Shown: piece by piece, positions 1-6,536 of the stretch
How the letters are laid out: each line of letters starts with the position of its first letter
Position numbering within the stretch: the stretch's first letter is position 1
Assembly (NCBI GenBank): GCA_016199015.1
Contig: JACQHN010000599.1
Coordinates: 1 to 7,343, forward strand
Direction: 5' to 3'
Source of the DNA: Nitrospira defluvii
Lineage (GTDB): Bacteria; Nitrospirota; Nitrospiria; Nitrospirales; Nitrospiraceae
Length of the DNA: 7,343 nt
Translations under genes and position numbers: made by a program
The notes under the pieces: model-generated
What the model saw: only the letters and a program-made list of their open reading frames with translations
Told to the model about the DNA's origin: nothing
Database searches by the model: none

Positions 1-1836
1 GACGAAGTCGGCAAGATCGCAGACACCTTACTCGCCGCTCGTCCACAACATCCGGCTGGGTATCTCCTCCGTGCCGGGGTGGCTCTGGCAGCTGACCAGG
101 TCGCAGACGCGATCGGCCTCCTGAAGCAAGCAGTCGAGCGTGATCCGACGATGGTGCGGCCTCTCCTCGCCCTCGCGAACATCCACTTTGCGCAACATGA
201 GCCGAAGCAGGCCGCCGAGTGGTACGAGCGCGCCGTCAAAGCCGATCCTGATTCCCCCGATGTGCGCATCGCGCTCGGACAGTTCCTGTTTGCGACAGGA
301 ACTCCTGACGAAGGGCGGAAGGAGTTTCGCAAGGCGGTCGAGCTGAGTCCGGATCAGGAACAGGTCCGACTGGTGCTCGCGGACCGGTATGTTGCGCTTG
401 GCCGACGGGACGATGCCGAACAGGAATTGGCCGGACTCATTGCCGACCTGAACTCCACCAAGGCACGGAAGGCCCTCACTGAGCTGAAGCTTGCCGCCGG
501 ACAGATTGCAGGGGCGAAACCGCTGGTGACCGCGATCCTCGAAGCCGATGGACACGACGCGGTCGGTATCTACCTCAAGGGGCGCATCGCCCTCGCGGAG
601 CGCGAGGTGCTCCAAGCGGTCAGCCTGTTCGAAGAGGCCATCGGGAGGAATGCGACTCTGGTCGGGCCGCACCTGTACCTGGGCCTGATCAGAGTTTCGC
701 AGGGTCGTATGGATGCCGGCAAGGAAGAATTGCTCGAAGCAGTTCGACGCGACCCTCGGAATCAGCACGTACACCTCGCTCTTGCGGAACTCTACCTCTT
801 GCAGCAAGTGCCTGCCGAGGCCGAGCGAGAAGCCCGAACGGTTCTCAGCCTCGATGCCTCCAACCTGCGGGCAGCGATAGCGTTGGGCGACGCGCTCGTA
901 GCGGGAAAGAACTTCACTAAGGCCGAAGAGGTGTATGGCGCGATTATTCGGCAGCTCCCTGGACAGCCTGTCGGTTATGTGAAGATGGCGGCTCTCCGCA
1001 AGCTGCAAGCAAGGCCGGCCGAGGCGGCGCAGCTTTTCTCGCAAGCCCTCGCGCAGGCCCCGACTGATCTTGCCATTTTGCAGGAGTACCTGGTTGCATT
1101 GGTGGGGTCGAAGCAAGCTCAAAAGGCAGATTCCGTTCTCGGGGAATATCTCGCCAAAACCTCGCGTGATCCGAATCTGTGGAGGCTCGCCGGTCGGTTG
1201 TACGTCGCTCAACGCAAGACGGATCAAGCGGAGAAGGCCTTCCGGAAAGCGGTCGAACTCGCGCCGGATCTGGCGCTGGTCCATTATGAACTTGGCCAAT
1301 TGTATGTTCTGGAGAATAAGCTCCCTCCGGCAGAGTCGGCGTTTCAGACCGCACTCAAAAAGGAAGAAACGAACTCGGATGTCCATACGGCTCTGGGCGT
1401 TCTGTTGGCTTCGCGGGGACGGAACACTGAGGCTAATGCGCACTACCGTCGGGCCTTTCAGCTTAACCCGCAGGATGTGATCGCCGCCAACAATCTTGCA
1501 GCCAGCCTGAGCGACCAACAGGAACTGAACGATGCGCTCGGGTTCGCACGCCTTGCCCTGGATTTGGCCCCATCAAGCCCCGCGATCAAAGACACGCTCG
1601 GGTGGGTCTATTACAAGCAGGGCCGGTTCGACAAGGCCTATCCGTTCCTCGCCGAAGCCTCGGCGGCGCTCCCGCAGCATCCGGTCGTCCGGTACCACCA
1701 CGCGATGACGCTCTCCAAGGTTGGAAAGCAGAGGGAGGCGCTTGCCGAGCTGAAAACAGCCCTATCGATTCCGGGCGGTTTTCCCGGTGCAGATCGTGCT
1801 GCCCAGATGTTAGCGTCGAACAAGATTGAAGATTAG
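1..1836 (+). CDS. TPR-repeat protein, PEP-CTERM/EPS system PrsT-like (5' partial)
   Basis: The frame is open from the first base, so the start codon lies upstream; 611 codons are visible, ending in TAG at 1834-1836. Almost the whole protein is built of tandem 34-residue tetratricopeptide units, about 17 by eye, with the usual small/large residue pattern and Pro at unit ends (for example AEKAFRKAVELAP, ANAHYRRAFQLNP). The C-terminal units (NNLAASLSD, KDTLGWVYYKQGR, then FPGADRAAQML) resemble the end of PrsT, the large TPR lipoprotein encoded beside exosortases in EPS clusters. TPR arrays act as protein-protein scaffolds; for PrsT a role in envelope assembly or EPS export is inferred from context only. 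A lipoprotein signal cannot be checked because the N-terminus is missing. The next gene is an exosortase, which supports the PrsT assignment, but a generic TPR protein remains possible. Confidence 0.85.
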   Translation, partial: DEVGKIADTLLAARPQHPAGYLLRAGVALAADQVADAIGLLKQAVERDPTMVRPLLALANIHFAQHEPKQAAEWYERAVKADPDSPDVRIALGQFLFATGTPDEGRKEFRKAVELSPDQEQVRLVLADRYVALGRRDDAEQELAGLIADLNSTKARKALTELKLAAGQIAGAKPLVTAILEADGHDAVGIYLKGRIALAEREVLQAVSLFEEAIGRNATLVGPHLYLGLIRVSQGRMDAGKEELLEAVRRDPRNQHVHLALAELYLLQQVPAEAEREARTVLSLDASNLRAAIALGDALVAGKNFTKAEEVYGAIIRQLPGQPVGYVKMAALRKLQARPAEAAQLFSQALAQAPTDLAILQEYLVALVGSKQAQKADSVLGEYLAKTSRDPNLWRLAGRLYVAQRKTDQAEKAFRKAVELAPDLALVHYELGQLYVLENKLPPAESAFQTALKKEETNSDVHTALGVLLASRGRNTEANAHYRRAFQLNPQDVIAANNLAASLSDQQELNDALGFARLALDLAPSSPAIKDTLGWVYYKQGRFDKAYPFLAEASAALPQHPVVRYHHAMTLSKVGKQREALAELKTALSIPGGFPGADRAAQMLASNKIED

Positions 1837-2081
1837 CAGGATGTTGAAAAAGTCCGCCAGCTTCGTAAGACACTGGGCGCTCACCGTCTCGCGCCCGTGC
1901 GCAAACATGACGCTCCTTCTTCGTCGCGTCGCGCACCTCAGAGGTTCAACGTACGGGACACAGTACGCTTCCGCCTCTAAGACACGGCCGTCTCGCCGGC
2001 GTCCACAGACGTGGCGCTCATTATGCTTCGCGCCGTGGACCTCGCTGCGGCCTCGCTGGACGCCCTTTTTGACCATCCTGC
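1836..2081. repeat. Long imperfect palindromic repeat element (Nitrospira-type intergenic repeat, inferred)
   Basis: The outer arms are inverted copies: 1836-1861 (GCAGGATGTTGAAAAAG, then a segment ending CCAGC) and 2055-2081, which on the other strand starts GCAGGATGGTCAAAAAG and also ends CCAGC. An inner inverted pair lies at 1940-1954 (AGAGGTTCAACGTAC) and 1963-1978 (GTACGCTTCCGCCTCT). Both pairs are centred at about 1958.5, so the 246-bp element is symmetric as a whole and could fold into one long hairpin. The left arm starts on the last base of the TPR stop codon. There is no credible transposase frame inside. The sequence resembles a dispersed intergenic repeat I remember from Nitrospira genomes, but its copy number cannot be judged from one window. 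It may be a non-autonomous (MITE-like) element, and as RNA could act as a terminator or stabiliser between the two genes. Confidence 0.75.
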
Positions 2082-2202
2082 AGGGTATGTTCACACCATC
2101 CGCGACGAACCGCCGTTGTGTATTCTTAGAGTGCTGAAATAGTTTTTCGACGGCCTGTTCGTGCGAGAATCGCCCGGTGGTAGTGTCTAGCGAGGCCAGT
2201 GC
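2082..2202. other. Intergenic remainder upstream of the exosortase gene
   Basis: About 120 bases separate the palindromic element from the exosortase start. The stretch 2131-2175 (GTGCTGAAATAG, then TTCGTGCGAGAATCGCC) resembles a decayed copy of the element's left arm. I see no convincing sigma-70 promoter, operator or T-tract terminator. Any promoter for the downstream genes would have to lie here or upstream of the window. Confidence 0.4.
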
Positions 2203-3789
2203 GTGGAGAACTCTCTAGTCAATCCTTCCCAAGCGGTGGAAGCCTCAAAGCCGTTGCGCTCCTCCGATGGCTCGACAGCGACCCGCCTCGGCCATGTTCC
2301 CTTTCTGCTGGGAGCCGTTGGCCTCGGCATTCCTCTCGTACTGCTCTGCGCCCCCGTCTTCGCCGACCTCGTAAACTTGTGGCGGACGAGGTACGGCTTT
2401 TCGCATGGGTTCCTCGTGCCCCTTGTCAGTCTCTATCTCGCTTGGCTTCAGAGGCCTGCGCTGCGGCGCATTCCTGTTGCCCCAGCGCTGGGGCCGGGAT
2501 TGCCCTGGCTGATGGTCGCCACAGGTCTACTGCTTGCGAGTGAGGTCGGCGGCATCATCACCACCGGCAGCCTGGCGTTGATCCTGGTTCTCGCAGGGCT
2601 TGTGCTGCTGCTGTGCGGGTATGCCTATCTGAAAGCCCTGGCGTTTCCGCTCGCCTATTTGATTTTCATGACACCCGTCCTCGATCTCCTGACCGAACCC
2701 CTTGAATGGCCCTTTCAGCTCCTCACTGCGAGCATGTCTGTCACCATCCTGCAGGCACTCGGAATTCCCGTCTTGCTGGAGAACAATATCTTCATCATTC
2801 TGCCGACTGTCACGCTGGAAGTGGCTCGGGAGTGCAGCGGAGCGGGATTGCTCATCGCCGTTCTGGCCATCGGATTGCCGCTGGCCTCTCTCACCCTGCG
2901 GGCCTGGTGGAGCCGGATCACCTTGGTTGTATCTTCGGTCATGATGGCGATTGTGGCTAATTGGATACGCTTGACGGTCATGGGGGTCTACGCTCAAGCG
3001 GGAGGCAAGGATCTTCACGGCCCCTACCATATTCTTCAGGGGTTATTTGTCGATTGGGTCGCGTTTGCGTTCCTGTTCGTGGGCGCCTGGCTGTTGAGCA
3101 GATGGGAGAAAGAGGCTCCCACGGGGTCGTTGCTTCTGGAACAGGGATCCTCCGGTGGATCCATCTTCTCAGGAGCGGCGTGGAACCGTGCCTGGTGGCT
3201 GGGGAGCATCACGCTGGCGGTGGCGGCGGTTGGCCTGTACCAGCTTGATCACGGGCCGACGGCACTGAAAAAGGATCTTGCGATGTTGTCGCCCGTCCTC
3301 GGCGATTGGGTCGTTGACCGCAGTCAGAACAACGGATCACACGTCGAGTTACAGGATGCTGATGCCTCGCTTGTACGGACCTATCGAGCACCGGACGGTC
3401 GGCGAGTGCAGTTGGAGATTGCGTACCTCAAAACCCAACGTCAGGGAAAAGAGCTTGTGGGGATGGCAACCGCGCCTCTTCATGAGAGAGCGACTGCCAC
3501 CGATTTACAGGTCGGCGCGATCGCACTTCATGCGAATCGCACGTTCATCGACAAGAGCCATCGAAAGACTCCGGCTGTGTTTTGGTACCACATCAATGGG
3601 ATGAGCTATACCGATCGCTTTCAGGCGAAACTGGCAACGATCAAACAGGCATTTCTGCGCGGGCGAACCGATGGGGCCCTCGTGCTGTTGTCTGCTGAGC
3701 CTCGGAAAGATCAGAGCGAAGAGCAGTGGAAGGCGCAGGAAGAGTTTGCCGGCACCCTGTTCCCTCTCATGCGAGAGTATCTCCCATGA
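2203..3789 (+). CDS. Exosortase fused to EpsI-type C-terminal domain
   Basis: This 528-residue inner-membrane protein is a probable cysteine transpeptidase that would cleave and sort PEP-CTERM-like proteins. The N-terminal half (about residues 32-300) has some eight hydrophobic segments and carries the exosortase triad in order: Cys211 in ARECSGAG, Arg256 in NWIRL, and His276 in GPYHILQG (His272 is a second candidate). Another hydrophobic segment at about 331-346 leads into a soluble domain of about 180 residues (LSPVLGDWVV, then YRAPDGRRVQLEIAY) that matches EpsI, usually a separate small protein next to exosortases. The fused layout and length suit EpsI-fused classes such as XrtD; the subclass is not settled. 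GTG at 2203 is the first possible start after an in-frame TAG at 2188-2190, with a modest AGCGAGG site 7 bases upstream. The stop overlaps the next gene's ATG. No cargo gene is visible in the window. Confidence 0.9.
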   Translation: MENSLVNPSQAVEASKPLRSSDGSTATRLGHVPFLLGAVGLGIPLVLLCAPVFADLVNLWRTRYGFSHGFLVPLVSLYLAWLQRPALRRIPVAPALGPGLPWLMVATGLLLASEVGGIITTGSLALILVLAGLVLLLCGYAYLKALAFPLAYLIFMTPVLDLLTEPLEWPFQLLTASMSVTILQALGIPVLLENNIFIILPTVTLEVARECSGAGLLIAVLAIGLPLASLTLRAWWSRITLVVSSVMMAIVANWIRLTVMGVYAQAGGKDLHGPYHILQGLFVDWVAFAFLFVGAWLLSRWEKEAPTGSLLLEQGSSGGSIFSGAAWNRAWWLGSITLAVAAVGLYQLDHGPTALKKDLAMLSPVLGDWVVDRSQNNGSHVELQDADASLVRTYRAPDGRRVQLEIAYLKTQRQGKELVGMATAPLHERATATDLQVGAIALHANRTFIDKSHRKTPAVFWYHINGMSYTDRFQAKLATIKQAFLRGRTDGALVLLSAEPRKDQSEEQWKAQEEFAGTLFPLMREYLP

Positions 3790-4910
3790 GCGTGACCGCC
3801 CCACTCACCATCCGCGCCGTGACTTCCCTTGAGGAATTCAAAGGGTTGGCCCAGGAATGGGAACAGCTGCTCCGAACCGTGCCAGGTCACAGCCTTTTTC
3901 TCACCTGGGAGTGGTTGTATCTCTGGGCGAAACATTATCTCAGAGGTGAGCAGCTCAGGATTCTTTTGCTGTTCGACGACTGCGCTCGTCTGGTCGGCAT
4001 CGCGCCGTTCTATCTCCGCAGGACGAGGGCTCAAGGCGTGATCCCTTTCCGAGAATTGCGATTCCTGGGCAGCGAAACCGTCTGTTCGTCATGCCTCGAT
4101 GTCATCGCAAACGAGAAGCACAAGCGCGCCGTGCTCCAGAGCCTCTACCGGTACTTGTTCAACGACGCGCAGGGGGATTGGGATGTGTTCACGCTCTCCG
4201 AGGTGCCTGCCGAATCTTGCACGATCGATCTGTGGAACGAGTTATTCGACGAGGCCGGTAAGGTCGGAGAGGTGGTGAGTACGACCTGCTGTCCTGTGAT
4301 TCGATTGTCCGGAAATTTGGACAGCTATCGGGCCGCCCTTGGACGGAACAGACGGTATACCTTGCAACGAAAGAGGAAATGCCTTGAACGAGCTGGACGG
4401 GTGGAGTACTCCCGGGCCACGAGCCCTGCCGACGTTGAGACAGCCTTCGATTGGCTGATGACCCTGCACCAACAGCGATGGAGTGCTGATTCCAACGGAG
4501 GCGTCTTTGCAACTGAACGCTCCAAGCGGTTTCACAGGGAAATCGTCCAGGTCCTGAGCGAGCGAGGTCGGATCAGTATCGATCTGTTGACGCTGGATGA
4601 TCAGCCCCTTGCGGCAATCTATGGATTTGTCTATCAGGGGGTCTATTACTTCTATCTGCCCGGGTTCGATCCGGCAGCCGTTCCTAAGGCCAGTCCCGGC
4701 CTGCTCCTGCTGTCTCACCGAATTGAAGAAGCAATCCGTGACGGCGAGCAGACGGTCGATCTGTTGCAAGGGGCACAACTTTACAAGCTCGAGTGCGCCA
4801 CCGACATTCGAAGGACGGTGACGCTACGGTACTACAACAGGCATGCTCGGTCCTTCGCGCTCAAGCTGTTGGAGAGCGCCAAGCAAGCAGTCAAAATACT
4901 GGTGAGGTAG
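3786..4910 (+). CDS. CelD/FemAB-like GNAT-family acyltransferase
   Basis: This 374-residue cytoplasmic protein belongs to the double-GNAT acyltransferases of the CelD/BcsL (Acetyltransf_6) type often found in EPS and exosortase loci. The N-terminal half has the typical FLTWEWLYLW segment (residues 38-47) and a strand-rich IAPFYLRR region. The second GNAT fold spans about 165-330: a basic helix (YRAALGRNRRYTLQRKRKCL, 181-200), LHQQRW (227-232), and strands LAAIYGFVYQGVYYFYLPGF (275-294). DLLQGAQLYKLE (325-336) closes the fold, as in FemAB-like proteins. The likely role is transfer of an acyl or aminoacyl group to a polysaccharide or cell-surface precursor; the substrate cannot be told. ATG 3786 is preferred because it overlaps the exosortase TGA (ATGA, translational coupling). 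A GTG at 3726 in the same frame would add 20 residues lying inside the upstream gene. Confidence 0.85.
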   Translation: MSVTAPLTIRAVTSLEEFKGLAQEWEQLLRTVPGHSLFLTWEWLYLWAKHYLRGEQLRILLLFDDCARLVGIAPFYLRRTRAQGVIPFRELRFLGSETVCSSCLDVIANEKHKRAVLQSLYRYLFNDAQGDWDVFTLSEVPAESCTIDLWNELFDEAGKVGEVVSTTCCPVIRLSGNLDSYRAALGRNRRYTLQRKRKCLERAGRVEYSRATSPADVETAFDWLMTLHQQRWSADSNGGVFATERSKRFHREIVQVLSERGRISIDLLTLDDQPLAAIYGFVYQGVYYFYLPGFDPAAVPKASPGLLLLSHRIEEAIRDGEQTVDLLQGAQLYKLECATDIRRTVTLRYYNRHARSFALKLLESAKQAVKILVR

Positions 4911-4941
4911 CGTGAGGGACGGTTGGAATGGTGTATTGGTG

Positions 4942-4949
4942 AGAAGGAG
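4942..4949 (+). promoter_or_regulatory. Ribosome binding site deciding the deacetylase start
   Basis: AGAAGGAG lies 6 bases before GTG 4956. It selects that start over a TTG at 4923 in the same frame, which would add 11 residues (EWCIGEKEWL) unlike a deacetylase N-terminus. Confidence 0.7.
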
Positions 4950-4955
4950 TGGCTT

Positions 4956-5999
4956 GTGAAACTGGTTGTCACGGTCGATGTCGAAGAGGACCAATGGGGC
5001 ATCACACCGCCACGCTACGCGACGGTACACAACGTGCGCCGCCTCCCGATCCTCCAGAAGCTGTTCAGTGAGTTCGGCATCATTCCTACGTACCTTCTGA
5101 CCTATCCCGTGGTGAGTGACCCGCATGCAGTCGCAATCTTGCGGGAAATCATGGAAGGGGGTGGCTGCGAAATCGGGGCGCATTGTCATCCCTGGAATAC
5201 CCCGCCTTATGAAGAATCTCTGAATAAGCATAGCAGCATGCTCTGCAACTTGCCGGCGACCTTGCAGTTTGAGAAGTTGCAACGGTTGCACGAAGCCATT
5301 CAAAACAGTTTCGCCATGACTCCCATCGCGTTTCGTAGCGGACGCTGGGGATTCGATACGGAAGTTGCCAGGAACATCGTGCGGCTCGGGTATCGTATCG
5401 ACACGTCTATCACGCCGTATACCTCGTGGGCACAGGAGTCTGGCCCAGACTTTTCGTATGTCTCCCCTCAACCCTATATGTACAGGCAGGAGTCTGCCAC
5501 TGACGGGAATCTCAAGGGCGGTCTTGCAGAAATCCCGGTCACTATCGGCTACCTCCATGGCGAGTTTCAGGTCTGTGCCAGGCTCGCGCAAAGGCTTAGA
5601 AGTGGCCCGTTTCGCGGGCTCAGACTCGGCGGTTTTCTCTCCCGATTGCACGTACTGAGAAAGGTCTGGCTTTCTCCAGAAATGGAAACTCCCGCCAGAA
5701 TGATTCAGCTCGTGCGGCAGATGAGGAATCAGGGCTATGAAATCCTGAATCTCGTGTTCCATTCGTCTGCTCTCATGGGAGGGTGCGGACCGTTCATACG
5801 TACGGAAGCCGACGAGCAGCTCTTTTTGGAAAGGCTGGTGACGCTCCTTCGCCTCGCAAGGAAGGAGGCTGTCGAATTTGCGCTTCTTTCCGAGGCCGCA
5901 AGGTTGTCCCCGACAGGCTTGGTTGAGTCGAAGGCGATGCGTGCTTCGTTATGTGTCACGAACACGTGCCGTGCTGGCTCTGCCTACCGATGGCGGTAG
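4956..5999 (+). CDS. Polysaccharide deacetylase, WalW/NodB-like
   Basis: This 347-residue protein looks like a carbohydrate-esterase-4-type deacetylase that would remove acetyl groups from an EPS or LPS sugar. The N-terminal MKLVVTVDVEEDQWG supplies the motif-1 acid (Asp8, with Glu10, Glu11 and Asp12 near). EIGAHCHPWNTPP (residues 72-84) is the metal-binding motif in an HxHPW form (His76, His78) rather than the classical HxxxH, a variant I associate with WalW-like proteins of LPS loci. FRSGRWGFD (126-134) is the RxGxxxxD motif, and LVFHSS near 265 is the late His motif. No signal peptide is seen, so it probably acts in the cytoplasm on a precursor, though this is inferred. It starts 45 bp after the acyltransferase and is likely co-transcribed. 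The last ~20 residues, from the Met encoded at 5937, look unlike a deacetylase end and may be read-through into a decayed next gene. Confidence 0.85.
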   Translation: MKLVVTVDVEEDQWGITPPRYATVHNVRRLPILQKLFSEFGIIPTYLLTYPVVSDPHAVAILREIMEGGGCEIGAHCHPWNTPPYEESLNKHSSMLCNLPATLQFEKLQRLHEAIQNSFAMTPIAFRSGRWGFDTEVARNIVRLGYRIDTSITPYTSWAQESGPDFSYVSPQPYMYRQESATDGNLKGGLAEIPVTIGYLHGEFQVCARLAQRLRSGPFRGLRLGGFLSRLHVLRKVWLSPEMETPARMIQLVRQMRNQGYEILNLVFHSSALMGGCGPFIRTEADEQLFLERLVTLLRLARKEAVEFALLSEAARLSPTGLVESKAMRASLCVTNTCRAGSAYRWR

Positions 6000-6004
6000 C
6001 CCCG

Positions 6005-6184
6005 TTACAAGGTGGGGTGATAGGTTTGAGACGGAAACAGGTACGGAAGTAGCTTGCGATTGTAGGAGTCCGGCTGAATGTCGATCCATTGGAGAATCCA
6101 ACCTGGTTCAGGATTTTCCGTATGCTGGAATCCGGGCCATGTGAAGATATCGGTACATAGGTGTTGGGATTGTTCAGACTCCAA
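6005..6184 (-). CDS. Possible small or remnant reading frame (unrecognised)
   Basis: The minus strand is free of stops from the TGA at 6247-6245 to the TAA at 6007-6005, which is 79 codons. The only in-frame start candidate I see is TTG at 6184-6182, giving 59 residues, without a visible Shine-Dalgarno. The C-terminal half has a natural-looking composition: TWPGFQHTENPEPGW followed by ILQWIDIQPDSYNRK and LLPYLFPSQTYHPTL, rich in Trp, Pro, Tyr and Gln. The frame has almost no Ala or Val, unusual for a protein of this GC-rich genome. I do not recognise a family. It may be the C-terminal remnant of a larger gene whose 5' part is lost, a small gene, or chance. Confidence 0.25.
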   Translation of the reverse strand: MESEQSQHLCTDIFTWPGFQHTENPEPGWILQWIDIQPDSYNRKLLPYLFPSQTYHPTL

Positions 6185-6307
6185 ATGGTTGTGTTGATCA
6201 GATTCTACAGAAGCATGCGGAAAGTTCGTAGTGCTAAGTCTGCATCAATCTGCTAGGGTTGCTCTGGATTCGGTAAGGAACAGCGTGTTTATTGCCCGCC
6301 GCGATTC

Positions 6308-6314
6308 GGGGAGG
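6308..6314 (+). promoter_or_regulatory. Strong Shine-Dalgarno site of the small CxxC gene
   Basis: GGGGAGG ends 5 bases before ATG 6320. It is the best ribosome binding site between 6000 and 6536 and the main reason to accept the short gene that follows. Confidence 0.65.
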
Positions 6315-6319
6315 TCTCT

Positions 6320-6487
6320 ATGCATAGCCCTCATCTCGATCCGACCAGGACACTGACGCTCACCTGTCTCCACAGGCGACTCATCGATCGGATAGAATCT
6401 GATGATGAAAAAGAATCTCCCCGGTATCGATGCCTTGAGTGCGGGGCCATTATAGACGACCGGGAGCCTGCAGCCGCGCCCTCGTAG
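6320..6487 (+). CDS. Small CxxC (zinc-ribbon-like) hypothetical protein, 55 aa
   Basis: The frame ATG 6320 to TAG 6485-6487 encodes 55 residues beginning MHSPHLDPTRTLTLTC. It has a first Cys16-Leu-His18, a basic helix-like part (RRLIDRI, 19-25), an acidic linker (ESDDEKE, 26-32), then YRCLECGAIIDD (36-47) with Cys38 and Cys41. The RCLECG knuckle is typical of one half of a zinc ribbon; Cys16 and His18 could be the other ligands, which is inference. A strong GGGGAGG site precedes it. It is not obviously part of the EPS operon, being over 300 bases past the deacetylase, and is convergent with the suf gene 49 bases away. I do not recognise the family. Possible roles include nucleic-acid or metal binding. 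Confidence 0.6.
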   Translation: MHSPHLDPTRTLTLTCLHRRLIDRIESDDEKESPRYRCLECGAIIDDREPAAAPS

Positions 6488-6536
6488 AATTCAGCGGAAT
6501 GACCAGGGGGTCCTGTTTGTCGGAGTGAGCCCCATC

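Larger units (their letters stand above)
6000..6319. other. Gap with no clear gene; possible decayed coding remnants
   Basis: These 320 bases separate the deacetylase from the small CxxC gene. The + strand frames are interrupted by stops; the longest runs from GTG 5941 to 6144 and starts inside the deacetylase. The - strand has one long stop-free stretch, listed separately. No tRNA, terminator hairpin with a T tract, or good promoter was found. Confidence 0.5.

Noticed and set aside
28..1518. A 496-codon minus-strand open frame opposite the TPR gene
   Set aside because: It is a mirror effect of the GC-rich, repetitive codon pattern of the TPR array. The translation has no family features, while the + strand has about 17 clear TPR units.
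1826..2137. A 103-codon + strand frame (and a 94-codon minus frame) across the intergenic repeat
   Set aside because: Both lie inside the palindromic element. Peptides such as LRGSTYGTQYAS come from the repeat itself and are typical false gene calls.
2116..2144. A promoter for the exosortase gene (TTGTGT with ATAGTT 17 bases on)
   Set aside because: The -10 box is a poor match and it overlaps the degenerate repeat arm, so there is not enough to call it.
2527..3030. A 167-codon minus-strand frame opposite the exosortase
   Set aside because: It is low-complexity in Arg, Gln and Asp and mirrors the hydrophobic + strand codons, with no domain or ribosome binding site. The + frame carries the full catalytic triad.
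4824..5762. A 312-codon minus-strand frame opposite the acyltransferase end and the deacetylase
   Set aside because: It spans two well-supported + strand genes and shows no recognisable motif.
5941..6144. A + strand frame starting GTG 5941 as an independent gene
   Set aside because: It overlaps the deacetylase end, lacks a hydrophobic core and a family match, and is better seen as a possible remnant.
6488..6536. A terminator between the small CxxC gene and the convergent suf gene (GACCAGGGGGTC)
   Set aside because: The stem is only four base pairs and no T tract follows on either strand.
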